A stretch of DNA of 64,000 bases. Source: Atopobium sp034113385. Its GTDB lineage: Bacteria > Actinomycetota > Coriobacteriia > Coriobacteriales > Atopobiaceae. Positions 46,337 to 55,040 of this stretch are shown piece by piece (the first letter of the stretch is position 1; each line of letters starts with the position of its first letter). The DNA lies in assembly GCF_034113385.1 (NCBI RefSeq), contig NZ_JAXEXL010000009.1:87788-151787 (forward strand), written 5' to 3'. The notes below the pieces were generated by a model. That model had not been told where the DNA came from, did no database searches, and was given only the letters and a program-made list of their open reading frames with translations. A program made the position numbers and the translations under genes.

Positions 46337-47218
46337 ATGGGATTTATCTCTAACTTGGTAAACGGAATCTCGTTGGGCAGTGTTTACGCCATCATCGCGC
46401 TGGGCTACACCATGGTTTACGGCATTGCTAAGATGCTTAATTTCGCTCATGGCGATGTAATCATGGTTGGTGGATATACGTGTTATTGCACCATGGCGTA
46501 TTTAGGATGTAATCCTTTTATTGCCGTGTTGCTTTCTATTGTGGTATGTACCTTGTTGGGCATAGTGGTAGAAAAGCTTGCCTATAAACCTTTGCGCAAC
46601 GCTCCATCGTTGGATGTGCTTATTACTGCTATTGGTGTGAGTTATTTACTGCAAAACCTAGCATTGATTATTTGGAAGTCCGATCCTAAATCTTTCGTAT
46701 CCGTTATTGATGTACCATCCGTAAGTCTTTTTGGCGGGCAGCTGGTAATTAGTGCTGTTTCGATTGTTACGGTATGTGCCAATATCCTTATTATGCTGGG
46801 TTTGATGTTTTTTACTACGCGTACCAAAATGGGCAAGGCTATGCGTGCGGTATCGGAGGATAAAGATGCAGCACAGCTTATGGGCATAAATGTAAACTCC
46901 ACCATCTCTATGGTGTTTGCCATTGGTTCTGGCTTGGCTGCAATTGCAGGTGTTTTGTTGTGTTCTGCGTATCCCACACTTATGCCTACTACTGGTCAAA
47001 TGCCGGGCATTAAGGCTTTTGTAGCTGCGGTTTTGGGCGGTATTGGTTCCATTCCAGGCGCTATGTTAGGCGGTATACTTTTAGGCGTTATTGAGATTTT
47101 TGCAAAAGCCTATATCTCTACACAGCTTTCTGATGCTGTTGTATTTGCCGTTTTGATTGTTGTTTTGTTGGTTAAGCCCGCTGGCCTTCTGGGCAAGACA
47201 ATTCACGAGAAGGTGTAG
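46337..47218 (+). CDS. livH: Branched-chain amino-acid ABC permease LivH
   Basis: A 293-aa permease with about eight membrane segments. LivH marks are NGISLGSVYAIIALGYTMVYG, NFAHGDVIMVG, AMRAVSEDKDAAQLMGINVN and FVAAVLGGIGSIPGAMLGG. GAAAGGAG precedes the ATG. It forms the channel with LivM, encoded 3 nt downstream. Confidence 0.94.
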   Translation: MGFISNLVNGISLGSVYAIIALGYTMVYGIAKMLNFAHGDVIMVGGYTCYCTMAYLGCNPFIAVLLSIVVCTLLGIVVEKLAYKPLRNAPSLDVLITAIGVSYLLQNLALIIWKSDPKSFVSVIDVPSVSLFGGQLVISAVSIVTVCANILIMLGLMFFTTRTKMGKAMRAVSEDKDAAQLMGINVNSTISMVFAIGSGLAAIAGVLLCSAYPTLMPTTGQMPGIKAFVAAVLGGIGSIPGAMLGGILLGVIEIFAKAYISTQLSDAVVFAVLIVVLLVKPAGLLGKTIHEKV

Positions 47219-47221
47219 CGT

Positions 47222-48316
47222 ATGAGCTTCTTTAAAAAGATGTCCCGCACAAGTAAAGACAATTTGCTTACCTATGCGCTCGTAATTGTTGCCTTTTTTG
47301 TGGTACAGGGCTTGATTTCTACGAGGACTATTTCACACTCTTTGACTGGCATGATGGTGCCTATTTGCACCTATATTATTATGGCGGTTTCGCTCAACTT
47401 GGTTGTAGGTATTTCTGGTGAGTTGAGCTTGGGTCATGCTGGCTTTATGAGTATTGGTGCCTTTTGCGGTGTTGTTGTTATGGCAGCACTGTCTGGTGCC
47501 GTTGCCAGTCCTCTTATTCGCTTGATTATTGCCATCATTGTGGCAGGTATGTTAGCAGCGCTTACAGGCGTGCTAATTGGCATTCCAGTTATGCGCCTGC
47601 ACGGTGATTATCTTGCTATAGTTACGCTTGCGTTTGGTGAGATTATCAAGAACGTGCTTAACAATCTGTATGTGGGTATGGATAAAACCGGACTGCATTT
47701 CTCTATGCAATCAGCCAAGGCACTTGGTATGGAAGGCGGCACCATTTTGATCAATGGCCCTCAGGGTGCTGCTGGTATTACTAAGGCGTCAACCTTTGTA
47801 ATGGGATTTTTGCTGGTGCTGTTTTGCCTGATGGTAGTGCTTAATCTTAAGAATTCACGTTCTGGACGCGCCATCATGTCCGTGCGCGATAATCGCATTG
47901 CTGCCGAGTCTGTGGGTATTAACGTTACTAAATATCGCTTGATGGCATTTGTGGTTTCTGCGGCTTTGGCTGGTATGGCGGGGGCCCTCTATGCCATGAA
48001 TTTCTCGTCCATCGTACCTAAGAAGTTTGACTTTAATCTATCCATCATGATTTTGGTATTTGTTGTTTTGGGTGGTATGGGTAAGATTCGTGGTTCTATT
48101 ATTGCTGCTACTTTGCTTACGGTTTTGCCTGAGGCATTACGCTCACTTTCTGATTACCGCTTGTTGTTGTATGCCGTTGTTTTGATTGCCACCATGCTCA
48201 TTGGTAACAATGAAAGCTTGAAGAACTGGTTCTATCAGCTGCGCGATAGATTGTTACACAAGAATGAGGACGAGGTACTTGCGTCTACTTTGGAGGGGGG
48301 CGATTTGCGTGGTTAG
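47222..48316 (+). CDS. livM: Branched-chain amino-acid ABC permease LivM
   Basis: A 364-aa permease. Marks are SLNLVVGISGELSLGHAGFM, MRLHGDYLAIVTLAFGEI and MSVRDNRIAAESVGINVTKY. A C-terminal cytosolic tail follows LKNWFYQLRDRL. The 3' end overlaps livG by 8 nt. It pairs with LivH. Confidence 0.94.
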   Translation: MSFFKKMSRTSKDNLLTYALVIVAFFVVQGLISTRTISHSLTGMMVPICTYIIMAVSLNLVVGISGELSLGHAGFMSIGAFCGVVVMAALSGAVASPLIRLIIAIIVAGMLAALTGVLIGIPVMRLHGDYLAIVTLAFGEIIKNVLNNLYVGMDKTGLHFSMQSAKALGMEGGTILINGPQGAAGITKASTFVMGFLLVLFCLMVVLNLKNSRSGRAIMSVRDNRIAAESVGINVTKYRLMAFVVSAALAGMAGALYAMNFSSIVPKKFDFNLSIMILVFVVLGGMGKIRGSIIAATLLTVLPEALRSLSDYRLLLYAVVLIATMLIGNNESLKNWFYQLRDRLLHKNEDEVLASTLEGGDLRG

Positions 48317-49160
48317 TAAGCGTCGCGTGGATACCAAGATGGTTCCCTTTCCCTCGGACAGCATTGTTCCCGAGCGTGATGTACATGCAACGCCTGCATT
48401 AGAATGTCGTCACCTCGGTATTGATTTTGGCGGCTTACATGCAGTTGATGACTTTAATTTAACGGTTGGCAAAACAGAAATTGCTGGCTTAATTGGACCC
48501 AATGGTGCCGGTAAAACTACGGTATTTAATCTGCTTACCAAAGTTTATCAGCCTACGCGTGGTACGGTTTTATTGGATGGCACTGATACGGCAGGCATGG
48601 GACCTGCCAAGGCTTCCCAGTTGGGTATTGCGCGTACCTTCCAAAATATTCGTCTTTTCTCGACTATGACGGTAGAAGAGAATGTCATGGTGGGCTTGCA
48701 TAATCAAGTGAAGAGCGGCATGTTTTCTGGCATTTTTCGCCTGCCGCAGCATTGGCTTTCTGAGCGTGATTTTCATACCAAGGCCAAAGAATTGCTGAGT
48801 ATTTTTGATATGCAGAACATGTCGGATGTACCAGCAGGCTCCTTGCCCTATGGTGCGCAACGTCGGTTGGAAATTGTGCGTGCGTTGGCAACTAACCCCA
48901 AGGTACTCTTGTTGGATGAGCCTGCTGCTGGCATGAATCCTTCTGAAACATCCGAGCTTATGGATAACATTTTGGCTATTCGTGATCGTTTCCAGATTGC
49001 AGTTATGCTTATTGAGCATGACATGGACTTGGTTATGGGTATTTGCGAGGGCATTGTTGTTTTGAGCTACGGCAAGATTATTGCCAAAGGCACACCGGAA
49101 GAGATTCAAAATAATCCTCAGGTCATAGAGGCGTATCTTGGCAAACAAGAGGAGGCGTAA
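48309..49160 (+). CDS. livG: Branched-chain amino-acid ABC ATPase LivG
   Basis: About 283 aa. Walker A is GPNGAGKTTVFN, the Q-loop is GIARTFQNIRLF, the signature region SLPYGAQRRLEIVRAL is the typical LivG variant, Walker B is VLLLDEPAAGMNP and the switch His is LIEHDMD. GTG48309 follows GGAGGGGGG; it gives an N-terminal extension of ~35 residues over typical LivG. An upstream GTG/ATG start in this frame would lie in livM. Confidence 0.93.
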   Translation: MVSKRRVDTKMVPFPSDSIVPERDVHATPALECRHLGIDFGGLHAVDDFNLTVGKTEIAGLIGPNGAGKTTVFNLLTKVYQPTRGTVLLDGTDTAGMGPAKASQLGIARTFQNIRLFSTMTVEENVMVGLHNQVKSGMFSGIFRLPQHWLSERDFHTKAKELLSIFDMQNMSDVPAGSLPYGAQRRLEIVRALATNPKVLLLDEPAAGMNPSETSELMDNILAIRDRFQIAVMLIEHDMDLVMGICEGIVVLSYGKIIAKGTPEEIQNNPQVIEAYLGKQEEA

Positions 49161-49165
49161 GTACT

Positions 49166-49873
49166 ATGGCACTATTAGAAGTTACTGATTTGCAGGTATA
49201 TTACGGTTCCATCCATGCCGTAAAGGGTATTTCTTTTGAAGTGTTTGAGGGTGAAATTGTAACCCTTATTGGTGCTAATGGCGCAGGTAAATCTACTACG
49301 CTTAACACGGTTGCCGGTTTGTTGCATCCACGTTCTGGTTCTATAACGTTTGAGGGCGAGTCTTTGGTAGGTATTCCTACCCATAAGTTGACACCACGTG
49401 GCATGGCGCTTTGTCCGGAGGGGCGTCATGTATTTACGCACATGAGCGTAAAGGAAAACCTAGAAATGGGTGCCTTTACGCGTGACGATACAGAAGCGCA
49501 AGATACACTCAAGATGGTGTACGAGCGTTTCCCACGTTTGCGTGAACGTCTGCGTCAGTCTGCTGGCACGCTTTCTGGTGGTGAGCAACAGATGTTGGCC
49601 ATGGGTCGTGCGCTTATGTCCAAACCTAAACTTCTGATGTTGGATGAACCTTCCATGGGTTTGGCGCCATTGCTGGTTAAAGAGATTTTTGACATTATTA
49701 AAAGTCTTAATGAACAGGGTACAACCATCCTATTGGTAGAGCAAAACGCCCAAATGGCACTGTCTATTGCAAACCGTGCCTATGTGTTGGAGACAGGTCG
49801 TGTTTCCATGAGTGGTGATGCGGACAATCTGTTGCATGATAAGCGTGTTCAACAAGCCTATCTGGGTGGTTAA
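49166..49873 (+). CDS. livF: Branched-chain amino-acid ABC ATPase LivF
   Basis: A 235-aa ATPase, the normal LivF length. Walker A is GANGAGKSTTLN, the signature is LSGGEQQMLAMGRALM, Walker B is LLMLDEPSMGLAP and the switch region is LLVEQNAQMAL, a LivF hallmark (Gln-Asn after Glu). Last gene of the liv operon; a terminator lies 36 nt after the stop. Confidence 0.95.
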   Translation: MALLEVTDLQVYYGSIHAVKGISFEVFEGEIVTLIGANGAGKSTTLNTVAGLLHPRSGSITFEGESLVGIPTHKLTPRGMALCPEGRHVFTHMSVKENLEMGAFTRDDTEAQDTLKMVYERFPRLRERLRQSAGTLSGGEQQMLAMGRALMSKPKLLMLDEPSMGLAPLLVKEIFDIIKSLNEQGTTILLVEQNAQMALSIANRAYVLETGRVSMSGDADNLLHDKRVQQAYLGG

Positions 49874-49908
49874 CACAAGAGTAGCGCTACCATACGTTTT
49901 CTAAGCGT

Positions 49909-49958
49909 AAACCCCATTTTTGTATGGCTGTGTTTGTTCATGTAAAAATGGGGTTTTG
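49909..49958. terminator. Terminator after livF
   Basis: AAACCCCATTTTT and AAAAATGGGGTTTT pair across a ~22-nt loop, with T-runs on both sides. Confidence 0.8.
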
Positions 49959-50116
49959 TAGGTAATGGCGCCTCTACACACTCTTGAAAAATACTTCTGA
50001 AGAATCCTGAAGAACGTTTTATTATCGTTGACCCTTTGTGACAAAACAGCAAAAGAGAACTAGTTCCTATACACTACGTACCAATATATGCGAGAAGTGT
50101 ATCGAGAGGAACTCAG

Positions 50117-51283
50117 ATGGCTGACTTTGGAATGATTGTAACAACGTTTGCAGCAGGAACACTTTCGTTTTTCTCACCTTGCATTTTGCCTTTGTTACCC
50201 GTGTATATTGGGCTTTTGCTTACCGAGGATGGCAAGACTTCCCTTGTCATGCAAAGACGCATTGCCAATACTGTTGCCTTTATTGCAGGTATTTCCATAA
50301 CCTTTTTTGTACTTGGTTTTGGAGCGGGATTCCTAGGAGGATTACTTTCTCATCCGTTCTTGTCCTTGGGTTTGGGATTTGTGATTTGTCTACTTGGTCT
50401 TCATCTTGCAGGTATTCTTGTCATTCCTGCATTGGATATTGAAAAACGTGCTGATATGCAACGTATTGATGCGCGGCATGTGGGTGGTGCCTTTTTATTG
50501 GGATTGGCATTTTCATTTGGCTGGACACCGTGCATTGGTCCAGTGCTTGCTACGGTATTGGCTTTGGCAGCGCAGCAAGGAAATGCTCTTCAGGGTGGCC
50601 TGCTTCTGACGGTCTATTCACTAGGGATGGCTGTTCCTTTTATGGTGCTTGCACTTGGCTCTTCACTCCTTTTAGAAAAAGTGCGCCAGCTTAACCAGTA
50701 CACGGAACTTCTCAAAAAGATAGGTGGCGTGTGCATTGCCCTTATGGGAGCTTGGATAGTAATTTCACAGATGGGTAGTTTTGGTATGTCAACACAACAT
50801 CAGAGTGCACGTGTACAAACGTCGGAACAAGAATCGGCTACAAAAACAGCATCGTCTACAAGCGATTGGCAGCAAACATCGCTTACATCGCTTGACGGTA
50901 CAACAACAACGCTTGCATCTTTTAAAGGGAAGCCCGTGTATGTAAAAATGTGGGCTACCTGGTGTTCAGCTTGTTTAAGCGGCCTTGATGAGTTTTCTCG
51001 TGTTGCTGCTGAGCATGACAAAAAAGGTGACGTAAAAGTTATTTCGGTACTTTCTCCAGGTGTTGGATCAGAGCTTTCCAAAGATCAAATAGCTACATGG
51101 GCAAGTAAACAAAAATTGAGCTTCCCCTTGGTAATGGATACCTCGGCTACCTTGCTTAAAGCGTTTGGTGTGCAAGCATATCCAACCTCTATTTTTATCA
51201 ATTCTAATGGCACGATTGTTGATAAACGCATTGGAGAAGTTCCTACAGCTGAATTAGAAAAGATTTTAAGTTCCTTAACGTAG
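50117..51283 (+). CDS. CcdA-type thiol transporter fused to a thioredoxin-like domain
   Basis: A 388-aa protein. Residues ~1-225 are a CcdA/DsbD transmembrane domain with six membrane segments and the redox cysteines in SFFSPCILPLLP and FGWTPCIGPVLA. After a Ser/Thr/Gln-rich linker (~228-255) comes a TlpA-like thioredoxin domain with the active site ATWCSACLSG and the cis-Pro region AYPTSIFIN. Electrons from cytosolic thioredoxin would be passed through the membrane to the outer domain. The next gene is a membrane-anchored MsrAB, the likely receiver. Together they resemble the pneumococcal surface CcdA2/Etrx/MsrAB2 system, here with carrier and transporter fused. Confidence 0.9.
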   Translation: MADFGMIVTTFAAGTLSFFSPCILPLLPVYIGLLLTEDGKTSLVMQRRIANTVAFIAGISITFFVLGFGAGFLGGLLSHPFLSLGLGFVICLLGLHLAGILVIPALDIEKRADMQRIDARHVGGAFLLGLAFSFGWTPCIGPVLATVLALAAQQGNALQGGLLLTVYSLGMAVPFMVLALGSSLLLEKVRQLNQYTELLKKIGGVCIALMGAWIVISQMGSFGMSTQHQSARVQTSEQESATKTASSTSDWQQTSLTSLDGTTTTLASFKGKPVYVKMWATWCSACLSGLDEFSRVAAEHDKKGDVKVISVLSPGVGSELSKDQIATWASKQKLSFPLVMDTSATLLKAFGVQAYPTSIFINSNGTIVDKRIGEVPTAELEKILSSLT

Positions 51284-51285
51284 AT

Positions 51286-52458
51286 ATGCGTGGTATAGAT
51301 ATGAACAGACGTTTTTCTATGGTGGCGCTGTTTTTGGGAATACTAGTTGTATTAAGTGCTGCACTCTATGCGCTACGCAAGCCACTTACGATACAAAACA
51401 AGACGTTAGATACAACTCAACAGACCATGCGGGAGGCTGCGATGGCAAAGATTGATGTCAATAATTTGCATGAAATATATTTTGCAGGAGGATGTTTTTG
51501 GGGCGTTGAAGAGTATTTTTCTCGTATTCCAGGGGTGTATGATGCGGTGTCAGGCTACGCTAATGGAACAACCAATAATCCGAGCTATGAAGAGGTTTCT
51601 TCAGGTAAAACGGGACATGCAGAGACCGTTAAGGTGCGATATGACCCGTCGGTTGTGAGTCTTGAGAGTCTTACCAAGCAGTATTTTAAGATCATTAATC
51701 CACTCAGCGTTAATCAGCAGGGCAATGATCGTGGAAGCCAGTATCGAACGGGTATATTTTTTGTAGATGAGGCTGATCAGCCTGTCTTGCGTATGGTATA
51801 TGATGAAGAACAAAAGAAATATGGAACCACGCTTGCTGTAGAGCTTACAAAGCTCACCGGGTTTTATCAAGCTGAGGAATACCACCAAGATTACCTTAAG
51901 AAAAATCCTAATGGATATTGTCATATAGACTTTAGTTCCCTTAAGGATTTAGCTTCCAAGAAGGATACACAGGATGCTTCTGCGCCTAAGGTAGACCCTG
52001 CTCGTTATCATAAGCCTTCCGATAGCGAGATAAAGCGTATGCTTACGCCAGAGCAGTATAAAGTGACTCAACAAGCTGGTACCGAACCTGCTTTTTCTGG
52101 TGAGTATCATGACAATCATGCGATTGGAATTTATGTAGACGTTGTTACTGGCGAACCTTTATTTTCCTCAAAGGATAAGTTTAATTCGGGTTGTGGTTGG
52201 CCAAGTTTTGTACGACCAATAGACCCTGATGTTATTAAGGAATATAAGGATACGAGCTATGGAATGGTAAGAACTGAAGTACGTAGTCGTGTAGGGGATT
52301 CTCATCTTGGTCATGTATTTACTGACGGTCCTCAAGAGCAGGGCGGACTTCGCTATTGTATCGATAGTTTGGCTTTGAAATTCATTCCTTATGAACGTAT
52401 GGAAGCTGAAGGATATGGTGAATTTATGCCAGTGTGTTCACAATATAGCTGGAAATAG
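51286..52458 (+). CDS. msrAB: Membrane-anchored methionine sulfoxide reductase MsrA-MsrB
   Basis: A 390-aa fusion. A signal anchor (MVALFLGILVVLSAALYAL) is followed by MsrA (~residues 60-215, catalytic Cys in YFAGGCFWGVEEYF, S-sulfoxide) and MsrB (~240-385, SGCGWPSF and catalytic Cys in LRYCIDSLALKF, R-sulfoxide). No zinc-binding CxxC pair is seen in the MsrB part. The enzyme faces outward and repairs oxidised methionine in surface proteins, fed by the CcdA-thioredoxin fusion 2 nt upstream. ATG51301 is an equally possible start; neither has a strong ribosome site, which fits coupling to the preceding gene. Confidence 0.92.
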   Translation: MRGIDMNRRFSMVALFLGILVVLSAALYALRKPLTIQNKTLDTTQQTMREAAMAKIDVNNLHEIYFAGGCFWGVEEYFSRIPGVYDAVSGYANGTTNNPSYEEVSSGKTGHAETVKVRYDPSVVSLESLTKQYFKIINPLSVNQQGNDRGSQYRTGIFFVDEADQPVLRMVYDEEQKKYGTTLAVELTKLTGFYQAEEYHQDYLKKNPNGYCHIDFSSLKDLASKKDTQDASAPKVDPARYHKPSDSEIKRMLTPEQYKVTQQAGTEPAFSGEYHDNHAIGIYVDVVTGEPLFSSKDKFNSGCGWPSFVRPIDPDVIKEYKDTSYGMVRTEVRSRVGDSHLGHVFTDGPQEQGGLRYCIDSLALKFIPYERMEAEGYGEFMPVCSQYSWK

Positions 52459-52518
52459 AAATATGACTCGTTGTGTAAGTAAAGAACGTATATAACGAGT
52501 CCTAGAAAACTGATTCAT

Positions 52519-52556
52519 GCAGAGGTTGAACCATCAAGCTCAACCTCTGCATTTTA
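52519..52556 (+). terminator. Terminator after msrAB
   Basis: GCAGAGGTTGA, a 10-nt loop and TCAACCTCTGC: a perfect 11-bp stem followed by ATTTTAG. Confidence 0.85.
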
Positions 52557-52719
52557 GTGTGTTCATGCATAGTACTGGTATGACACTACGTAAATGTTTG
52601 TCATATACAAGACTTCAAAATAGAGTACACTCTGCCTGCCCTATAGATACGGTATTATCTGTAGATTTATAAAACACGGTTTCATTATTTTTGAAAATAA
52701 AAAAACAACTATACAGATA

Positions 52720-52750
52720 TTGACAGTATTTATTCAAAATTTTGTATAGC
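52720..52750 (+). promoter_or_regulatory. Probable promoter of the choline microcompartment operon
   Basis: The consensus -35 TTGACA (52720-52725) is followed by TTGTAT at 17 bp or TATAGC at 19 bp. The region is very AT-rich. It leaves a ~290-nt leader to the first gene. Confidence 0.5.
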
Positions 52751-52830
52751 AAATAACAGTGCAGAGGTAGCAATTTGCCTGCTATCCAATGAGAGTGTTT
52801 GTATAACAACTGGTATTTGGTAGTAAAAAA

Positions 52831-53027
52831 TCGGTGAATGGTGCAACTTATCCGCTCACCGTCCCAAAAAAGCCATTTACGAAACTAAAAGTACTACATC
52901 ATTTACTTTCACATTGCGTCAGTCTCGACAATTTGTAGGTAACGGTAAAGAAAAGACGTATTTCATTTACAGCCTAGGATTGTCAGAGCGCTTTGCTGCA
53001 TCTCATGTATTTGTCGTATTTCATGTA
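52831..53027 (+). promoter_or_regulatory. Leader of the choline operon with a hairpin and a direct repeat
   Basis: CGGTGA…TCACCG (52831-52861) forms a hairpin. The element CGTATTTCAT(T/G)TA occurs twice, at 52957-52969 and 53015-53027, 58 bp apart start to start; the second ends just before the ribosome site. Candidates for regulator binding, not assigned to a known family. Nothing else was recognised between 52556 and 53040. Confidence 0.35.
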
Positions 53028-53040
53028 TAGGAGGTAACAT

Positions 53041-54132
53041 ATGGCGTCAACCACAGTTACAGTGGCAAGCACTACTGCTGAGCAAAAGAAACGTAGTCTT
53101 GATCAGGAGTTTTTTCGAAAAGGTATTTTAATCGCTCTTTTCTCAAGTCTTATGTACGGCGTGTATACCGCCTTTATTACAGCAGGTGAAAGTACGAGCC
53201 TATGGCTTGGATGGCTCGGTAATATCAATCCTGCAGGATTTTTGGCTGTTTTTATTCTTCCCACAGTAGCAAGCGCAATCAATGATTGTTGTAGTGCCCT
53301 TTGGGCGCTTGGCATCACCGCAAAACAGGGTAAGCTTGCGGATTTTGGCCGTACTATTCCCACTAAGCCTGGCATTATTATGATGGTAAGTGCTCTTGTA
53401 GGTGGTCCTATTGCAACCGTTGCCTACATCATTGCCCTGTCTCAGGCGGGCACTATTGTAGTTCCCATTGCGGCACTCAATCCTGCAATTGGTTCAATCC
53501 TTTCACGCATTCTTTTTAAACAAGAACTTGGTCTTCGCAAGATTATAGGTATTGCTATCTGCGTATTTGCGGGGCTTATGATTGGATCTACAAGTCTTAC
53601 CGGCGACGCATCTCCCAATTTGGGATTTGGCCTCATGCTGGCATTCATTGCTGCATTAGGCTGGGGCGCTGAAGGCTGTATTGCTGGTTATGCCAGTTGC
53701 ATGATTGATACTCAAATTGGCATTACCATTCGTCAGTGTGTATCGGGCTTTGTAGAGCTTTGTATATTGCTTCCAGTACTCGCTCTTATCGGTGGTGTCC
53801 CCATGGGAGATGCTATGGGTTATGTGGGTAGTGCTCTTACAGATGTTCCCACCATTTTGTGCTTTGTCGTTGCTGGTTTTGCAGCGTATAAGTCCTTTGC
53901 TAGTTGGTACCGCGGCAACTCTATGTGCGGCACTGCTCTTGGTATGGCTTGTAACGGTACCTATACCTTTGTAGCTCCTCTTATAACTTGGATTGTTGTG
54001 GGCATCATCATGAAGATTGATGGCTATGCCTTGGCGCCAATTGCTTGGGCTGCTGCGTTTGTCATGATTGTCGGCATTGTCATTATTGCCGTAGATCCTC
54101 TTGAGTATCTAGGAAAGAAGGAGGAGGCATAA
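53041..54132 (+). CDS. DMT/EamA-superfamily transporter of the choline operon
   Basis: A 363-aa protein with about ten membrane segments in two similar halves, the layout of drug/metabolite transporters (LIALFSSLMYGVYTAFITAG in the first half, MLAFIAALGWGAEGCIAGYA in the second). It is first in the microcompartment operon, with the strong ribosome site TAGGAGG. By position it most likely imports choline or exports trimethylamine; other choline loci use small multidrug-resistance type or BCCT carriers. The substrate is inference. The stop overlaps the next ATG (TAATG). Confidence 0.75.
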   Translation: MASTTVTVASTTAEQKKRSLDQEFFRKGILIALFSSLMYGVYTAFITAGESTSLWLGWLGNINPAGFLAVFILPTVASAINDCCSALWALGITAKQGKLADFGRTIPTKPGIIMMVSALVGGPIATVAYIIALSQAGTIVVPIAALNPAIGSILSRILFKQELGLRKIIGIAICVFAGLMIGSTSLTGDASPNLGFGLMLAFIAALGWGAEGCIAGYASCMIDTQIGITIRQCVSGFVELCILLPVLALIGGVPMGDAMGYVGSALTDVPTILCFVVAGFAAYKSFASWYRGNSMCGTALGMACNGTYTFVAPLITWIVVGIIMKIDGYALAPIAWAAAFVMIVGIVIIAVDPLEYLGKKEEA

Positions 54133-54395
54133 TGCGTCCACTCAACTATGCAATTCTCAAATACTTTACTGAGGTCGAAGAAGCAAGCGCTGATGACGTA
54201 CTTATGGCGCTCAAAAGTGAATATTCGGGCTTTTCTGCGTTTACACACGATAAGGTCCAGGAAGCGCTGATGACTGCCGAGAAAAACGGGCTGGTTGGGG
54301 AGTCTCGTGTTGATCTTGATGACAACAATGAGCTGCGCGTCTTTTATGCTGCAGATTCCGAACAGCGAGACACCATTAATTCCTACATCAAGTAG
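54132..54395 (+). CDS. Small helical protein of the choline operon, unknown function
   Basis: An 87-aa acidic protein coupled to the transporter gene by a TAATG overlap. The pattern NYAILKYFTEVEEASADDVLMA … DKVQEALMTAEKNGLVGESR … ELRVFYAADSEQRD looks like a winged-helix fold (three helices, then a strand pair), which would fit a small regulator, but no DNA-binding motif can be proven. I do not recognise a named family. The first shell gene follows 13 nt later. Confidence 0.7.
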   Translation: MRPLNYAILKYFTEVEEASADDVLMALKSEYSGFSAFTHDKVQEALMTAEKNGLVGESRVDLDDNNELRVFYAADSEQRDTINSYIK

Positions 54396-54407
54396 TGAGG
54401 AGTAGCC

Positions 54408-54707
54408 ATGCGCTATCAGGGAGAAGAGGCTATAGGCCTCATTGAAACAACGGGTATGGTACCTGCACTGTATGCGGCAGATGCAATGCTTAAGGCGGGT
54501 AATACGGAGCTTGTCAGTTACGAGAATATCGGCTCAACACTGGTAACCATCATTGTTAAGGGCGATGTAGCTGCCTGTGAAGCAGCAGTTAAAGCAGGTT
54601 GTGAAGCTGCATCTAGTATTGGCACGCTTACGGCACATAACGTTATGCGCCGTCCTGTTCCACCTGTTGGTGACGTTGTTTCTGTTCATGACGTGGATTA
54701 CAACTAG
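54408..54707 (+). CDS. BMC-H shell protein 1
   Basis: A 99-aa single-BMC-domain protein (EutM/PduA/CmcA type) that forms hexagonal tiles of the shell. Signature: AIGLIETTGMVPALYAADAM, LVSYENIGSTLVTIIVKGDV and CEAAVKAGCEAA. The pore loop is NIGST. The C-terminal tail (PVPPVGDVVSVHDVDYN) is a little longer than in EutM. Ribosome site GTGAGGAG. Confidence 0.95.
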   Translation: MRYQGEEAIGLIETTGMVPALYAADAMLKAGNTELVSYENIGSTLVTIIVKGDVAACEAAVKAGCEAASSIGTLTAHNVMRRPVPPVGDVVSVHDVDYN

Positions 54708-54716
54708 GAGGTAGGT

Positions 54717-55028
54717 ATGGCTAACGAAGGCATGAATGCACTGGGCGCCATAGAGACCTTTGGCCTGGTTTGGGTACTTGAAGCAGGCGATGCCATGTGC
54801 AAAGCAGGCGATGTTACGCTCATTGGCTATGAAAATACTGCTTCAGGCTATATCTCTATTTTGGTAGAAGGAGATGTGGCTGCAGTTAAAGCAGCTGTAG
54901 CTGCTGGCGTTAAGGCCGTAGAGGCTTTGGGCGCAGAGGTATACAGCTCCGTTGTTATTCCTCGGCCTCATCCAAGTCTTAAGAAGATTACTGATAAATA
55001 CACTATCGAGAAACTCTTGCCTTATTAA
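54717..55028 (+). CDS. BMC-H shell protein 2
   Basis: A 103-aa BMC-domain protein, clearly different from its neighbour. Signature: ALGAIETFGLVWVLEAGDAM, IGYENTASGYISILVEGDVA and VKAAVAAGVKAVEALG. The pore loop is NTASG in place of NIGST, so the pore may select differently. AGGAGG precedes the ATG. Confidence 0.95.
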   Translation: MANEGMNALGAIETFGLVWVLEAGDAMCKAGDVTLIGYENTASGYISILVEGDVAAVKAAVAAGVKAVEALGAEVYSSVVIPRPHPSLKKITDKYTIEKLLPY

Positions 55029-55040
55029 GGGGGGTGTCAC

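Noticed and set aside
52600..53040. Small genes in the AT-rich gap before the choline operon
   Set aside because: Short minus-strand frames (for example 52615-52809) have no ribosome site or family pattern and consist of AT-rich codons expected by chance.
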